A stretch of DNA of 64,000 nucleotides, from assembly GCA_028095005.1 (NCBI GenBank), contig CM051460.1, positions 111,635,039 through 111,699,038 on the forward strand, in the 5' to 3' direction. The notes under the pieces were generated by a model, which saw only the letters and a list, made by a program, of their open reading frames with translations, ran no database searches and had not been told where the DNA came from. Shown one piece after another: positions 33,460-45,395 of this stretch. The DNA is from Rhynchospora pubera. Lineage: Eukaryota; Streptophyta; Magnoliopsida; Poales; Cyperaceae. The position numbers and the translations under genes are program-made. Numbering within the stretch: position 1 is the first letter of the stretch; every line of letters starts with the position of its first letter.

Positions 33460-34060
33460 AATCAATACAATACAACTCTATTGCTCCCCTCCCCTGTATT
33501 ACTGTATGAATTTTTCCATGTATCTACTTTTATTATTATAATTATTAAATTATATGTTTATGCTTTTTTATAAGATATTTATAATTTTTGACTTGTTATA
33601 ATTGAAAGACGTGAAAATAGAATTTTTTAATCTGGTCCAAGAGTCTGCATCTACGATCACATTTTTTACTTGTTAATTGTTATAATCATTAAATTATGTG
33701 TATATATATAAGAAGAGTATAATTGTTATATTATAAACTGAGCAGACCGGGGAGAGTTGGCCCTTTTAAAGTATGAGGAGATTTTATAAGGGCAGATCTG
33801 ATATTTCCGATTTATCGTGATTCTAGGGAAAGAGGCAAAGAGCGAAGAGTCGAATGCCGCATACGTATTTCTTCAAAATCCTATATTTCTTCAAAATTCT
33901 CTCTTCTCTAGGCATCCATCTCTTGAGAATTATTGGGACGATCTGCAGTATTTATTTCTTCTCTTGCCCCTCAATATCTAATAAAGGTCACTCTTTTGCT
34001 TCTCTTTCTCTGTCTATTTTTCTTTCGGTTCACAAGTACAATTTTTAAATTGACACGACC
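33460..34060. other. Last recognisable piece of array unit, then spacer
   Basis: 33460-33600 (AAATCAATACAA...CAACTCTATTG, TTATTATAATTATTAAATTATAT) matches 22140-22240 and 16985-17110. After about 33720 no repeat or gene was recognised. Confidence 0.5.
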
Positions 34061-34488
34061 AACTTCCTGAGGTTTTACAAATCACCACTAAATAAAATCA
34101 CGGATTGGTGAAGCTTTTATGTTGTTTTAATTTGCAAAATTCATTCTTTTTTTTTTAATTTTTGCATCCAATCTAATTTGGTGCCCATTGAGACCAGTAA
34201 AGTCACACCGGTACCACGCGATTTATATATCATTTTTTTTTTGGTATTACCATGGTTTTTCCCATATTTATTTGCGATGCTGTTATTGGTTTTGGCTCAG
34301 TTGTTCCAAAAGTACTGTTTGGAACAGAGCCAAATTACTCAAGCATTCCTCTAATCCTTTTCCTGTAAAGAATTTTATCTTACAATTAAGTCTGTACTCT
34401 TATTGTCTTACAATTAGTGTGTACTGTGTACGCAATCTGATCTATGTAACTTTCGTTACTAACTAACAGAATCTAAAAGCCTGTCGAT
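34061..34488 (+). promoter_or_regulatory. 5' flank shared by the two F-box copies
   Basis: TTACAAATCACCAC, CGGATTGGT, TCTAATTTGGTGCC and GTACCACG.GAT blocks recur in order at 59060-59440 before the second F-box copy, so the duplication included upstream DNA. TTATATATC at about 34222 could be a TATA box, but this is uncertain. Confidence 0.4.
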
Positions 34489-35618
34489 ATGGTTTCTTGG
34501 TCGGACCTGACAAACGATTTGCTTCAACATATAACCAGCTTTCTTCCTTTTCCTGATCATTACCGATTTGCTGCTGTTTGCAAAAATTGGAGGCTCATTT
34601 TAAAACAGAGGTGTTGTCCTCCAGCTCCCCAGCTCCCGTGGTTGGTGCTCGAAGAGGAGAGTCAAACAAAAAAACGTAAATTTTATAGCTTGTCAAATGC
34701 CAAGCACTACTTTATTGAGATGCCCGAGTTGCATGGTCGTTACATATGCGGATCTTCGTATGGATGGCTTTTTGCCGTCGATATTAAAATCACCGGCATT
34801 CTCGTAAACCCGTTCACTAGAGAGTGCTATGAGCTACCACCCTTCCCAGCCTTTAGTAAAAATGTGGATGTGACAACCCTTATTGAAAAAATGCCAGTGA
34901 TTACATGGGGGGTCCTAGAGATTACACATTTGAGGAGATGCAAGTCGGAATTGTATGGAAGGCCATCTTGTCTCATGATCCTAAGGAAAAATCAGATTTC
35001 ACAGCTATGATCTTGTTTGGTCAGAAAAATAGTCCAGCCTTTTGGATGCCAGGTGAATCATCTTGGACAGTGGTAGATGGTCCAGATTGCAGGATGGAAG
35101 ATATTGTATGCTTCAAGGGAAATTTCTATGTCATCTCAGCGATGAATGAGCTTTATGTGGTGAATTTTGAACTGGTACCAAAATTGATAGAAATTGGACC
35201 TCCAATCGGGAAAGTGGGTCGCCCGCGGCAAACGTATTTGATGGATTTTGATGGATACATGCTTCTTATTGAGAGGTTTTGTCTACCTACAGAGCATGAA
35301 TTATCTTTTACCATTCGGTTTAACGTGATTGAACCTAATTTGGAGGAAGATCGCTTATACGAATGGTTTGGTATTGATGATTGTGCAGTATTCTTAGGGA
35401 GAAATTCTTCTATTTTTGTCGAATCAAGCCATCCTCCGATGTGCAGGAAGAATTCTATATATTTCACACACTTAACTGAGGACTCTGTGGATGAATTTGG
35501 GTGCTGTGACTTGGGCGTCTTTAATATGACAGAACATACAATCAACAGATTCTACTCGACTGAAGTATTCCCTCCTCTTGTACGCTCGCCAGTTTGGCTT
35601 ACCCCAAATCCAAGGTAG
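34489..35618 (+). pseudogene. F-box/DUF295 gene, one frameshift
   Basis: It begins MVSWSDLTNDLLQHITSFLP with an F-box of the usual spacing (residues about 4-45, FPDHYRFAAVCKNWR). The DUF295 (KIB-type) region follows (FYSLSNAKHYFIEMPEL, GRYICGSSYGWLF, NPFTRECYELPP, and later CAVFLGRNSSIFVE, DLGVFNMTEHTI). Such proteins would be SCF ubiquitin-ligase substrate receptors. The first frame runs off at about 34896. The remaining two thirds are in another frame, 34905-35618. In the copy at 59.4 kb the same point reads CCTAGTGATTAC, here CCAGTGATTAC, so one T was lost. The total length of 1,130 bases fits 376 residues minus one base. A sequencing error is possible; otherwise the gene yields a truncated F-box protein of 173 residues. 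Confidence 0.85.
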
Positions 35619-37218
35619 GCTACTTCAGCACTGTGTGCTTCCTTTTGCAATTATGTTGTTGGTTAAGTCTCACTCTTTAGAAACATACACGCACAAAAGC
35701 TGGTCTCTGTAAGTATGGACCCATCTGGTTAACTCTATATGTTTGTCAATTACTCTAGGTCAAGGTTAAGATTTACCTGTTTGTGTGTTAAAAATCTACA
35801 AAGATTCCAATATCGCTCCTACATTTTATGAAACGTCATCATGTATATATGTGCAAAAATGCATACCTAAGGAAAGGAATGAATTTATGATATGATGTGC
35901 AGTGCTGATTGACCGACGATATAGTCTTTAAGTTTTAACTTGTATTTAAATAATCAAATCAAACAGCCGTATAAATTTATTTTATAAAAATATTAATGCT
36001 AAAAATTTTAGACATCAAATTAAAATGATATTCGTTTATATAAAAATACAAAATTGATTTTTAATTAAAATGGGCTGCTCCAACTAAATTTTTAAATTCA
36101 AAAAAAAAGAGATTTGGGACCGTTTTAAACCAAACTGCTAGCACTCAATATAGTACACTATTTTTTATCAACACCATGGAATGGAAGAAGTGATAATTTG
36201 TCCTCATCCCAATTGCGCAGAATTTTCAAGCCTTTGCCATAATGCCATCGTAGTAATTCTAAACCTTAGGCCGACGTCAAAGTATCTCTATATTTATATT
36301 TTATATGGGCAAAAACCGTACATGCTTCGTTCTACTTATATTCCGAAATACCACAAAAGATTCGATTTCTTATATCTTCTTATATCTTCATATTAAAAAG
36401 TACTTCAGACCAAAAATTGAACCCCTAGAAATTTAGCTCATTAATTCATAAGGAAGTTAATCTGAGTTAACATAGCCCATTAATACCATTCCTCTTGTCC
36501 AATAACTTCTATAGTAAAAATGAGAAGAACACCCATTAATTCATAATCTCTTTCTTTGAATAAATATAGGCCCATCCTACCCTCTTGGGCTTAGCCTGAT
36601 TTTGCCTTGAAAGTACAATCTACATACCAACATCCATAAATCGCCCTTGCAATTTTCCATTGTCATGTTGAATTTTCAAAAGCATATGCTATATTATTGC
36701 CCAAAAAAAAGCATATACTATAGTGGTAATTTTTTTTATGAACAGTCTATCACATTGGTCCTTTCATTATTTAATTCAAAAGTGAATGATTGATATTGCA
36801 AGCTCCAAAATTGAACACTCAAACAAGTTAATGCAGCAAAAGGAAGCCATCGAAGGACCATACTTGGCTACTTCAACACAGCTGCTTAATAGAGATTGGC
36901 AATAAATAAGTACATAAATTGCATCAAAAGTGTGAGATCGGTATTATCCAGAAATGGCTGTGCGACCCCACTTTGAATGGGTAGGTGTATAGATCAATTC
37001 TGGAACTAATCAAGATTTGTCTGCTTTTGTAGTTCTATGTAGAGTATCTATTCTATGTTGGGTTTTAAATCTTATAGGTGTTGATGACTATTAAATGCTG
37101 CTCAATTGAGCTTTCCACGAAAATATCTCATTTGAGCACCAAACTATGAGGTTGGGAGGCACTCACAAAAGCTGCAAGTTACAATTAATTCACATTTGAG
37201 AGGATAGTAGCATTTACT
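35619..37218. other. Non-coding spacer
   Basis: AT-rich. CTCCTACATTTTATGAAA at about 35817 recurs near 22765, a small dispersed repeat. Nothing else recognised. Confidence 0.4.
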
Positions 37219-37228
37219 TCTATAAATA

Positions 37229-37527
37229 GAGGTGTCAATAGTCATCCGTTTCACATGTTTCCGTTCCATTCCGTTCCGTCCGGAATAGAACGGAAATGGA
37301 AGAGTTTTTTGTTATATTTTAGCGCACGGAACTACGATATTGATCCGCGGAACGCCGAAATGGAAAATTTCATTATAAAATTAATGCAGAACAGCCGATG
37401 GAACGGAATTTCCGTGGAACAAAACGGAACGGAACGAAAACGAAATATCATTTATGTTCCGTCACCTAGAACGGAACGAAAACGGAGCAGGTCATTTCCG
37501 TTCCATCTTCAACGTTTGACAGCCTTG
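37229..37527. mobile_element. MITE rich in CGTTCC repeats
   Basis: About 299 bp. The flanks TCTATAAATA at 37219-37228 and 37528-37537 are identical. Ends AGGTGTCAA and the complement AGGCTGTCAA suggest short TIRs of hAT type, where 8 bp of the flank would be the TSD. The inside is made of GTTCCGTTCC/GGAACGGAAC units in both orientations. The 114-codon ORF across it is only this repeat. Confidence 0.7.
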
Positions 37528-37537
37528 TCTATAAATA

Positions 37538-39754
37538 TGGTCCAAGCGGGCAAGCCAAGAACGAGAAAAAAAAATACTATTATTGTTTATAATAAATGAG
37601 AATAATATTGAAAATGAATTGACGTGATGATGATGAATAAAGGAAGACATTAATTCCGATCCAAGAGTCATATTCTGTGCGATGATGATTTTAGGTAAAA
37701 AAAAATTCGGACAGAAGATACGCATGTTTTTCAAAGAATATAGGATATTATCCTCTGTCAAAAGAGAAATTATATCTACTATTAGTTTATCCCAAATATG
37801 TCGGTTAGCACTTGTGGATCAGTATTCATCCACATTGGTTAATTAACTACAACTTGAGAATAGAATAATAGTCTAATGCTCTATAGCATTAGCATAGTGC
37901 TACATGCCACTTCAACAACTTTTATGAATAGCATATGACATCAGCATCCAGCCAAGGATTGCTTTCTTTAAAACTTCATGAATATTTACACAGCTAAATG
38001 TGGTTGAAGACTTGAAAAACACTATTACTACGAGGTGCACAGTCCACCTTAACTAAAAAGAAGCTTACTGATGTGATTAGCATCTCCGATCTTAAAGAAA
38101 TTTTACAGATAGTTCAGGTTGTTTATAACAGTATTGACTGTACTTTGTTACAAGTTATATGCCTGGACTTATTAGAAAAAAGAAAAGAAATATTTTGATT
38201 GAATATAGATCTCTTCGAGGCTATTTTAGGTTTAAAAAAAGAAAAAAGAAAAAAAATAATAATAAAACAAAATTTGCATCAAAATGACCTAGTTTTCAAA
38301 TGTGATTGAATCGCCTATTTGGTTACTGAGAGATTAATGGTACATCTTTATTTCAAACAACCATTTAATAATCCATTACTCGAAACTTTTTGGTGTTATA
38401 TTTAATACCACCATCTTTCATTACAGCCTAGATTCCAAAGAGCAGCCAGTTTAGTGCAATAATATGAAATTTATTATTTAAATAAGACATACTGATAAAA
38501 GGAATATAATAAATCCTGATATGTTAGGTATGCGTTAGTTAGCGTTATATTACTGCAGCAAAACTAAATTATAAAAGAGCTTGGTACCCATAAAATATGA
38601 AAAGTTCCATTGGATTTTGCAATTGAATTATTCAGTTGACTACGCATAAACCTGAAAATTCTCCCCAATTATATAATGACCATAATTCCACCGACAAAAG
38701 AGAACAATTTTCATAACATTTGCAGCTTTATATTTTTTTCAGAACTTTGTAGGGATGAGAAAAATGTTCCAGAGTGGAGCATATGAACAAACATATAGAA
38801 CAGTAGTTGATCACCATTACTTGGCAGCTTTGCCTAGCACCAGCACTAAACTGCACAGGAGAGGCCACCAAATCAATAATTTAACACATCATGGCTAAAG
38901 ACCGTACAACCTAAAAGAGAACCCATTTCCTAATCTGTTATTCTCTTTTTGAGGTAGACATCAAAAACTAGCTTACATTTTAGCAGAAAAAAATAAAAGG
39001 AAATTTAAATCAAAATGAAAAACAAAAGGAAGAGACCACCACAATTTAATGATTAGCAACAGGTCACCTTCCCTGATGTCTTTTCCACACACATGCGGGG
39101 ACAGACGAAGAAAGCAACTTAAGATTACAGTTTTACAAAAAAATAGTGAAAAAAAAATACTAAGTCGACGAACAAAGAAAACACATAGACCTTAGAACAA
39201 GAGGAATGATTTCCCCTTCTTTTTTCAATGCCATGTGTCCAATTAGTAATAGCAAGCTCCTACAATCAAGAGACATGATTTATGCAAATGTTCCTCTTAG
39301 ACCGGACGTGTCAAATTAGGATAGCAAAATCACGTTAATAAAGAGAGCATGAGGCCTTTAAAAATAAGAAAAATGAAGAGACAGGACAAAACTACCTATT
39401 CAATGATAAGTAGCAGCTTACCTTCCCGTCTCATTCGCTGGGAAAAACAACAAACTACCTAAACCAAGGAAACTTGTGATTGCACACAACTAGGGAATGA
39501 AATGGAGGCACACCTCTGTATTTGTATAATATCCCTAACTAATTACTCATATTAGTAGAATCTATAGAATACATTTCAAAGAAGTGAGATAGGAAGACAT
39601 TCTTATTCTTATTTCAACTGTAACAAAAAATTATATATTTAATCAACAGTATAATTACAGATAAGAACACCCTACAAAACAAATGAAATAACCATCTACC
39701 AACCTACTCTTATCTACATCCCGTATAAAATTGTTTAATCTATAACACTGACTT
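37538..39754. other. Non-coding spacer downstream of the NDL gene
   Basis: AT-rich, no gene or clear element. 38603-38670 is related to 22783-22850. The part next to 39754 will contain the NDL 3' UTR. Confidence 0.4.
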
Positions 39755-42643
39755 CTAAACTTCAAGCGACATGCGTGTTTTAATTGGTTTGAGCTTAATT
39801 CCCATACTTTCTGGCGATAGCAGCTCCGGAGAAATACATGTAGGGCTTAATGGACTTCGCGGGCTCAAGTTCAGTTGTGATGGCCGGTACAATCCATAAC
39901 CCATTAAAAAGTACTCCATTGGTATTAGCATCGCGTGGGGTTGTTCCTCTGTCACCAGGGACCCACATGCTTGCACCTGGGGGAAAAAAATCCTTCTGGT
40001 GACTTAACGTTTTCAATCAGTTGAGTTATTAATGGACCAACAGCTGTTGTTCATTAAAAAATTTAAAAGTTCCTTCCAGTTTTGATGAATAAACCCATTT
40101 TAATCTGTTCTATACCTCTCTTTTCTTGTATTACATTTCTGAAATTCTGGTTAGTGCCAATCGTTTTCTTCTTTTAAAAAGAAAAAACAGATCACATCAG
40201 CATAATTTGCCTATAAAATATGTATATTTAGAGATTTGGCAGAAGAACATGGTGTGTACACTACTTCCAAATGTGGCCACACATAATTGATGACATCAAT
40301 TTATATTGAAAGTTCCTCTTCCTATTTGACGAACTCATACATCATTCCAACCAGTACCTTATTCAGAATGTGCCAGTATGCTTAATAAAAAATGAAGTGT
40401 TCATTAATGATTAGGGCATATAATGATGTGATTATCTTGAAATAAAATATTAATTACCTCAACCAAAGCACAATATCTCCTATCAATTTTAGAGGTCATG
40501 TGCACAGCCTCTGAATGAAAAGTCGAATTCTCTCCAACAAATATTAGTGTTCGACACTCCAGTTGCTTCAGTGACTCCGTTAGGTCATGCCTCCTAATTT
40601 AAATTTTAACAATAAAACATTAGTTTCTTTATGTTCTTCTTATAACTTGTTTTATCAAACTATTTTCAATATAAAATAATATGTCATATGTACCAGTTGA
40701 TGGATTGAAGGAAGTGCCAAATGTTTGTACTCTGCTTCTCTTCAAGCAACTGAATTATATAGTTCACCAAAATTAATAGTTTATTAAAAAAAAATACATA
40801 ATTTCATAAATTCATTAAAGTATCCCATAAATATTTCAAGATGTACATACAAAAAGGACCACCAGACTTGGCAATTTGCCAACTTGTGTGAAAGAAGGAT
40901 GAAATTGACACTTACTGTTCTACAAGCTTGCACGATATCTGATTCTGGCACATGTGAGCTACCTCTCACCTCCTAAGACGAAAAATAAATAAAATAATAA
41001 ATATCGTCAAAATAAATAAAATGCAAAAGATATTATGATGTAACTAGAAACGAACCCTTAAAATTCTTTTAATCGAAACACACCTTACTAAAGAAACGCT
41101 GAAGCAAGTGTTCCTTCACCATACTGCAACTTCCATAATAATACAACAAATTCGACATGACCTATGTTTTGGCAATAAAACACATATACTGTCAAAAATT
41201 ACTCCCATTTCGTTCTTCTAAAATGTTGGAAGGCTTTTACAAATATGTACCTTGTTATAGAACCATTCTGTCCAAGAAGGAGCTTTACATAGAGGCGATA
41301 CAAGAATCAAACCAAGCACACGTTCTCTATACTTTGTCTGAAAGGAATGAAATTTGAGCTAATCATCTAATTATAAGCTAGAAGGCTAAAAATTAAATTT
41401 TCATTCTTAATTAGGATGAACCACAATACCAGACTATAGGAAACATTATGCACTGGTAGCCTCATTCAGTTAACGGTACCAGAAAAAAACCTGATACTGT
41501 ATCTGAACTCACCGCAAAAAGGGTAAGAATGTAGGCACCTGCCGTTACTCCCATACACATAACTGAACTTAACCTGACATAAGCACAAATCAAATTAACA
41601 AAAACAAACAAAAAGGGAATTGTTTGAACAAGAAGGTGTTTAGTTAAAAATAAAATGAATTAACATAATTACCCAAAAAAATCTAGAACATCCGCCACCT
41701 GGTCTGCTAGCTCATCAACAGTCAGAACTGGTACATTAGTAGAAATAGGAGCAGCTCCTAACTGCAATTCTTAACAGAAACAAGTGCAAACAAATATTCA
41801 TTAGAAACATGAGCTCAAACTGCTAAGTAAAATAAAAAATTAAATTAAAGAAATTTAAATTACCGACCTCATGCCCAGGTGGGCTAATATGATACACACA
41901 AAAATTGTGAAGTAATAAAGAGGCAGCCTCTGGACAGAAAAATAAACCTTGAAAGCAAGACATATCTGATAACAAACACAAACAAAAATCAAAGTCAGTA
42001 AACCTCACCATATTATCAGAATTTGAACTCATATTTCAGTTCCCAATTTAAGAACTTACAATTCAGAGCTATATCTGGATATGTAATAAGAGCAGGTTTG
42101 TCATGGTCGCCATAAACTGCCACAGATACTGGTCCATGGTGCGTGTGTATGTAGTGTTCCTGAGAAACAAAACAAAATGCACCCAAATTCATGTAAGAAT
42201 GAGCTTCTAAGTCAAGTGAAACTTCTCTTCTTATTTCAGGAACAATTAATGCAGTGTATTATAACTTTTGACCACCAAAAATAAATACCCAGAGCCAAAA
42301 TTGAATGGATGCAGCTGAGAAATGCAAAATTTTAATCAAGTAGAGTCAAAAGAATTTTCCCAAACACACTCCTGTTATGACAAAGTGTTCAAAAATAGTG
42401 AAATACAAACCCCAACCCATAAAAAGTAGAGCACGCTCGCACCAACGCACTCTCAAATAATCAAAGAGAAACAAGAAAAGGCATAATGTAGGCTCTTAAC
42501 CAGATCCGATATTTCACAAACTTCAACATGAACTGAAATCGAAACAAACACAAACAACCCAAGAAATTAAGCTAATAACAAACCTTTCCTCCGAAAGAGA
42601 TCCTCTCTACATCCAGAGAAACCGAACTACTTGATTCTCCCAT
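39755..42643 (-). CDS. NDL: NDR/N-MYC DOWNREGULATED-LIKE (NDL) protein, 11 coding exons
   Basis: Coding exons on the minus strand: 42584-42643, 42060-42159, 41864-41965, 41673-41757, 41513-41573, 41251-41337, 41084-41161, 40916-40972, 40694-40749, 40458-40593, 39755-39976. All introns are GT-AG and phases agree, giving 347 residues. The protein starts [20 protein letters not shown] and contains the Ndr blocks [40 protein letters not shown] and [11 protein letters not shown]. It ends in a Ser/Pro-rich tail ([20 protein letters not shown]). Ndr proteins have an alpha/beta-hydrolase fold. Here the nucleophile elbow reads GVTAG at 124-128 (Thr instead of Ser), in line with the family lacking hydrolase activity. 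Arabidopsis NDL proteins bind the G-protein beta subunit and affect auxin transport. The gene is complete, with no sign of decay. Confidence 0.93.
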
Positions 42644-42880
42644 CAATCAATCCTTCAACACTTCTTCTTTCTTCAAGAGGTGGCCTCCACTAAGCGAGAA
42701 CCCCCTCTCTCTCCACTACCCACAACCTCTTTTCTCTCTCTCTCTCTCTCTCTAGAAAGGGAGAAGGTTCGCCTCTTTTCTTCTTTCTTTCGATTTCTTT
42801 CTTCACTTCTCTCCTTTTCTGGTGTGTTTCTAATTCTATTTCGCCTAGCTTTTTGTTTGAGCTGGGTTGGTTTATAAACC
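42644..42880 (-). promoter_or_regulatory. NDL 5' UTR and core promoter
   Basis: A CT/GA microsatellite at 42733-42753 lies in the presumed 5' UTR, common for plant housekeeping genes. The palindromic TATA-like GGTTTATAAACC is at 42869-42880, about 230 bp upstream of the ATG. The transcription start was not determined. Confidence 0.55.
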
Positions 42881-44267
42881 AAGCGTCGCCTTCTCTTCTG
42901 TTCTCTTCTCTTCTCAAGTTCTCAAGGGAAGAATAAATGAGAATTAAGTAATAAGTCGCTTGCTTGCTCCAGGCGCACGCTTTTGTTGTGTCTTAACCTA
43001 CTCCTTCCCTATTTTTATATTATTATTCCAACAGCAACATGTTTAAAATATTTTTCTTAAAACATATTACCTAAAAATTGGATAATGTGACAGATGAGCT
43101 GTTAAACTAAAGGGAATAGTTAATAATATACCGGGATATATTTTAATTAAAGTAATTTTCCATTAGGAGAAAAAAATTGTTAAATGTTAGAATTATAAGA
43201 TTGTAGAAACTGTTAATATGATTTTTATATTACTAATATTCAAATACAAATGAGGCAATCATTTATATTAAAAAAATGGTACATTATTAGGTAAGAGTAT
43301 GTCTTTATTAAGCAACAAATATACTGAAATTCAAATTCATATTGCACGATTTGCATCTTCTTTTCATTTTACTTTCTTCAACAAATTTCCATTGATTATT
43401 TAATTTACCTTATAATGACTAATTTCTAGTACTTTTACCTTATTTAACCATTAATCATTATATAATCAAAATTGTTGTGCGAGAGAATTAATATTTTGCC
43501 ATCACTGTCCTTAGTTTTCAGTAGCTTTCAATTCACAACAAGTATACCGCGACAGTACCAATAAAAAATTTTAGGCTACACAAATATAATATATTTTCCT
43601 CAATTAAAAACTTGTTTAAATAAAATCAGTAAATCTCGACTCCTTCGCTGAGGCCTAGTGATTCCTGCAACTGGTTCATACATTTAATGATGATCCGCAA
43701 AACCATACATTTTCTACGGACAGCAAACCGGAGGTTTTATCCCTTGCACAGTTGCACGGCTCCACCGACGCTTCTCGTCTCTGTTTTCTCACCGCGAGTA
43801 AGCGTACCGACACTTGCCAGCCCAAACAGTGAATGCTAGCAAGCTCTATCCTATTTAGCTCAAATAAGAGATTACCAAAATACCCTCCCCTATATCGCGT
43901 CATGTCAGTCATCCCATCCCCGTCCATCTCAAATCCAACGGTCAATATTGAACGTGATGTGCTGTCTTGACCTGGCAAATCCAGCTTTGTGCTGTGCACG
44001 TGTGGACAAAACGTCGCCGCTTGAAAGAAATCTTGCGTACACCCGGAGCATTACGGTGTACACTTGCTTTCACTGACAGGTGGGTTACATGTTGCGAATT
44101 AAGGAAACTTTTAGTATGCTTTGCCCTCACAAAAGATGAATCTAGGTCACTTGTGGTGTCCCACTAGGCGACCGTTGGATTCTTGTCTTTCGGGCCACGT
44201 GGAGGAAATTGAGTGGAGGAAGGTCCACAGGTGGCGTCGGTAGGAAGCAGCGCTCTGATCAAGGGGT
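42881..44267. other. Non-coding spacer upstream of NDL
   Basis: AT-rich to 43630, then less AT-rich to about 44260. The short ORFs in the latter part overlap on both strands and match nothing I recognise. Confidence 0.4.
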
Positions 44268-44281
44268 AACAGCGATGCCTG

Positions 44282-44326
44282 TCCTACGTGGAGTCATTCA
44301 AAAAAAAAAAAAAAAAAAAAAAAGCA
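44282..44326 (+). mobile_element. 45-bp poly(A)-tailed micro-insertion with 14-bp TSD
   Basis: Eighteen bases (TCCTACGTGGAGTCATTC), then 24 A (44300-44323) and three more bases. The identical 14-mer AACAGCGATGCCTG lies at 44268-44281 and 44327-44340. The structure is that of target-primed reverse transcription aborted after a few bases beyond the poly(A) tail. Confidence 0.8.
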
Positions 44327-44340
44327 AACAGCGATGCCTG

Positions 44341-45227
44341 ATCCAGATTCGGCTCTAAACGCACAGGATCTCGCCACGTATGTTATATGCATGTTTTTAG
44401 GATTTTTTGGGGCAAAGGTTTCTGTTGTAATTAGTATGGCAAGGTTTGGGGCTTGGATGATAGCTTGATGATATTTTATAGCAATATGTAAATATAAATT
44501 CATTAAAAACAATTATGAAGTAACTATTTTTATGTAGTGTTTCCGACTTGATTTCAACGCTAAAAATCATTATGAATAGATATGATCATAAAAAATCTGT
44601 TTCAAAAAGCTTCTTGACGGTCAAATGGATCAGAAAATTGATTTTATTTGTGAATGCATTTAAATTTTCCTAAGCGCACAAACATGAGGTCATTAATGAT
44701 GGAGAAAATGCATTCGTTTGGATATTAAATTTTGTTTGAACAAATTAATGTTCAAATATCGTCGTTTTTTTTCCTTTTTTTCATTCAATGCCTGTCAAAA
44801 AGTTTAATACAATAAATGCTTGTAGAATATTATATTTTTATTATTTCAAACTAATAATACTACTGCATCTGATAAATTCATTCAAATTAAAGTACATAGC
44901 ACTGGACATTTCCTGTATCTGATATTAATTACCTAACTATGATTCAGGTTATTCAGCTAAACGGAATTAGTATGAAAAAAATAATTTATGACCATAATTA
45001 TATCATATATATTAACATAAGTATTTTGGTCCATTTGGTTTGAAGGAATAAAGAACTATATAAATAGATTGGATTCCGAAATAAATATTGCAGATCAGAC
45101 TATATATAGTTATTTACTATTTTTTAATATATGGTTCCATTCTGATACATAAAATTACTGAGTTGCTCCAAAATCTTTTGTGGATCGGAATAATTAATTC
45201 TTGACCATTGCCCGCAAAGAGTTCTAA
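44341..45227. other. Non-coding AT-rich spacer
   Basis: No gene, RNA gene or element recognised. Confidence 0.4.
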
Positions 45228-45395
45228 GGGGCCGTTTGGATCGCTTAAGAATTTGGGGAATTTGGAGAGAAGTTACAATTCTTAGGAATAAATTTATTGG
45301 AAAGTGTGAAACTTTGTGAAGAGTTTGGATTGTTTATAATAAATTTATGGTAGGAAGATAAAATTTCTCAAATTCCTTGGGAATCCAAACAGCCC
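45228..45395 (+). mobile_element. MITE, copy 2 of the family at 26912
   Basis: 168 bp with ends GGGGCCGTTTGGATCGC and GGAATCCAAACAGCCC, a terminal pattern common in plant MITEs. The interior matches the minus strand of 26912-27077. The TSD is not clear. Confidence 0.7.

Noticed and set aside
37255..37599. 114-codon ORF as a protein gene
   Set aside because: It is made of CGTTCC/GGAACG repeats inside a MITE.
42673..42917. ORFs rich in Arg/Glu/Lys or Ser/Leu upstream of NDL
   Set aside because: They read through the CT/GA microsatellite of the 5' UTR.
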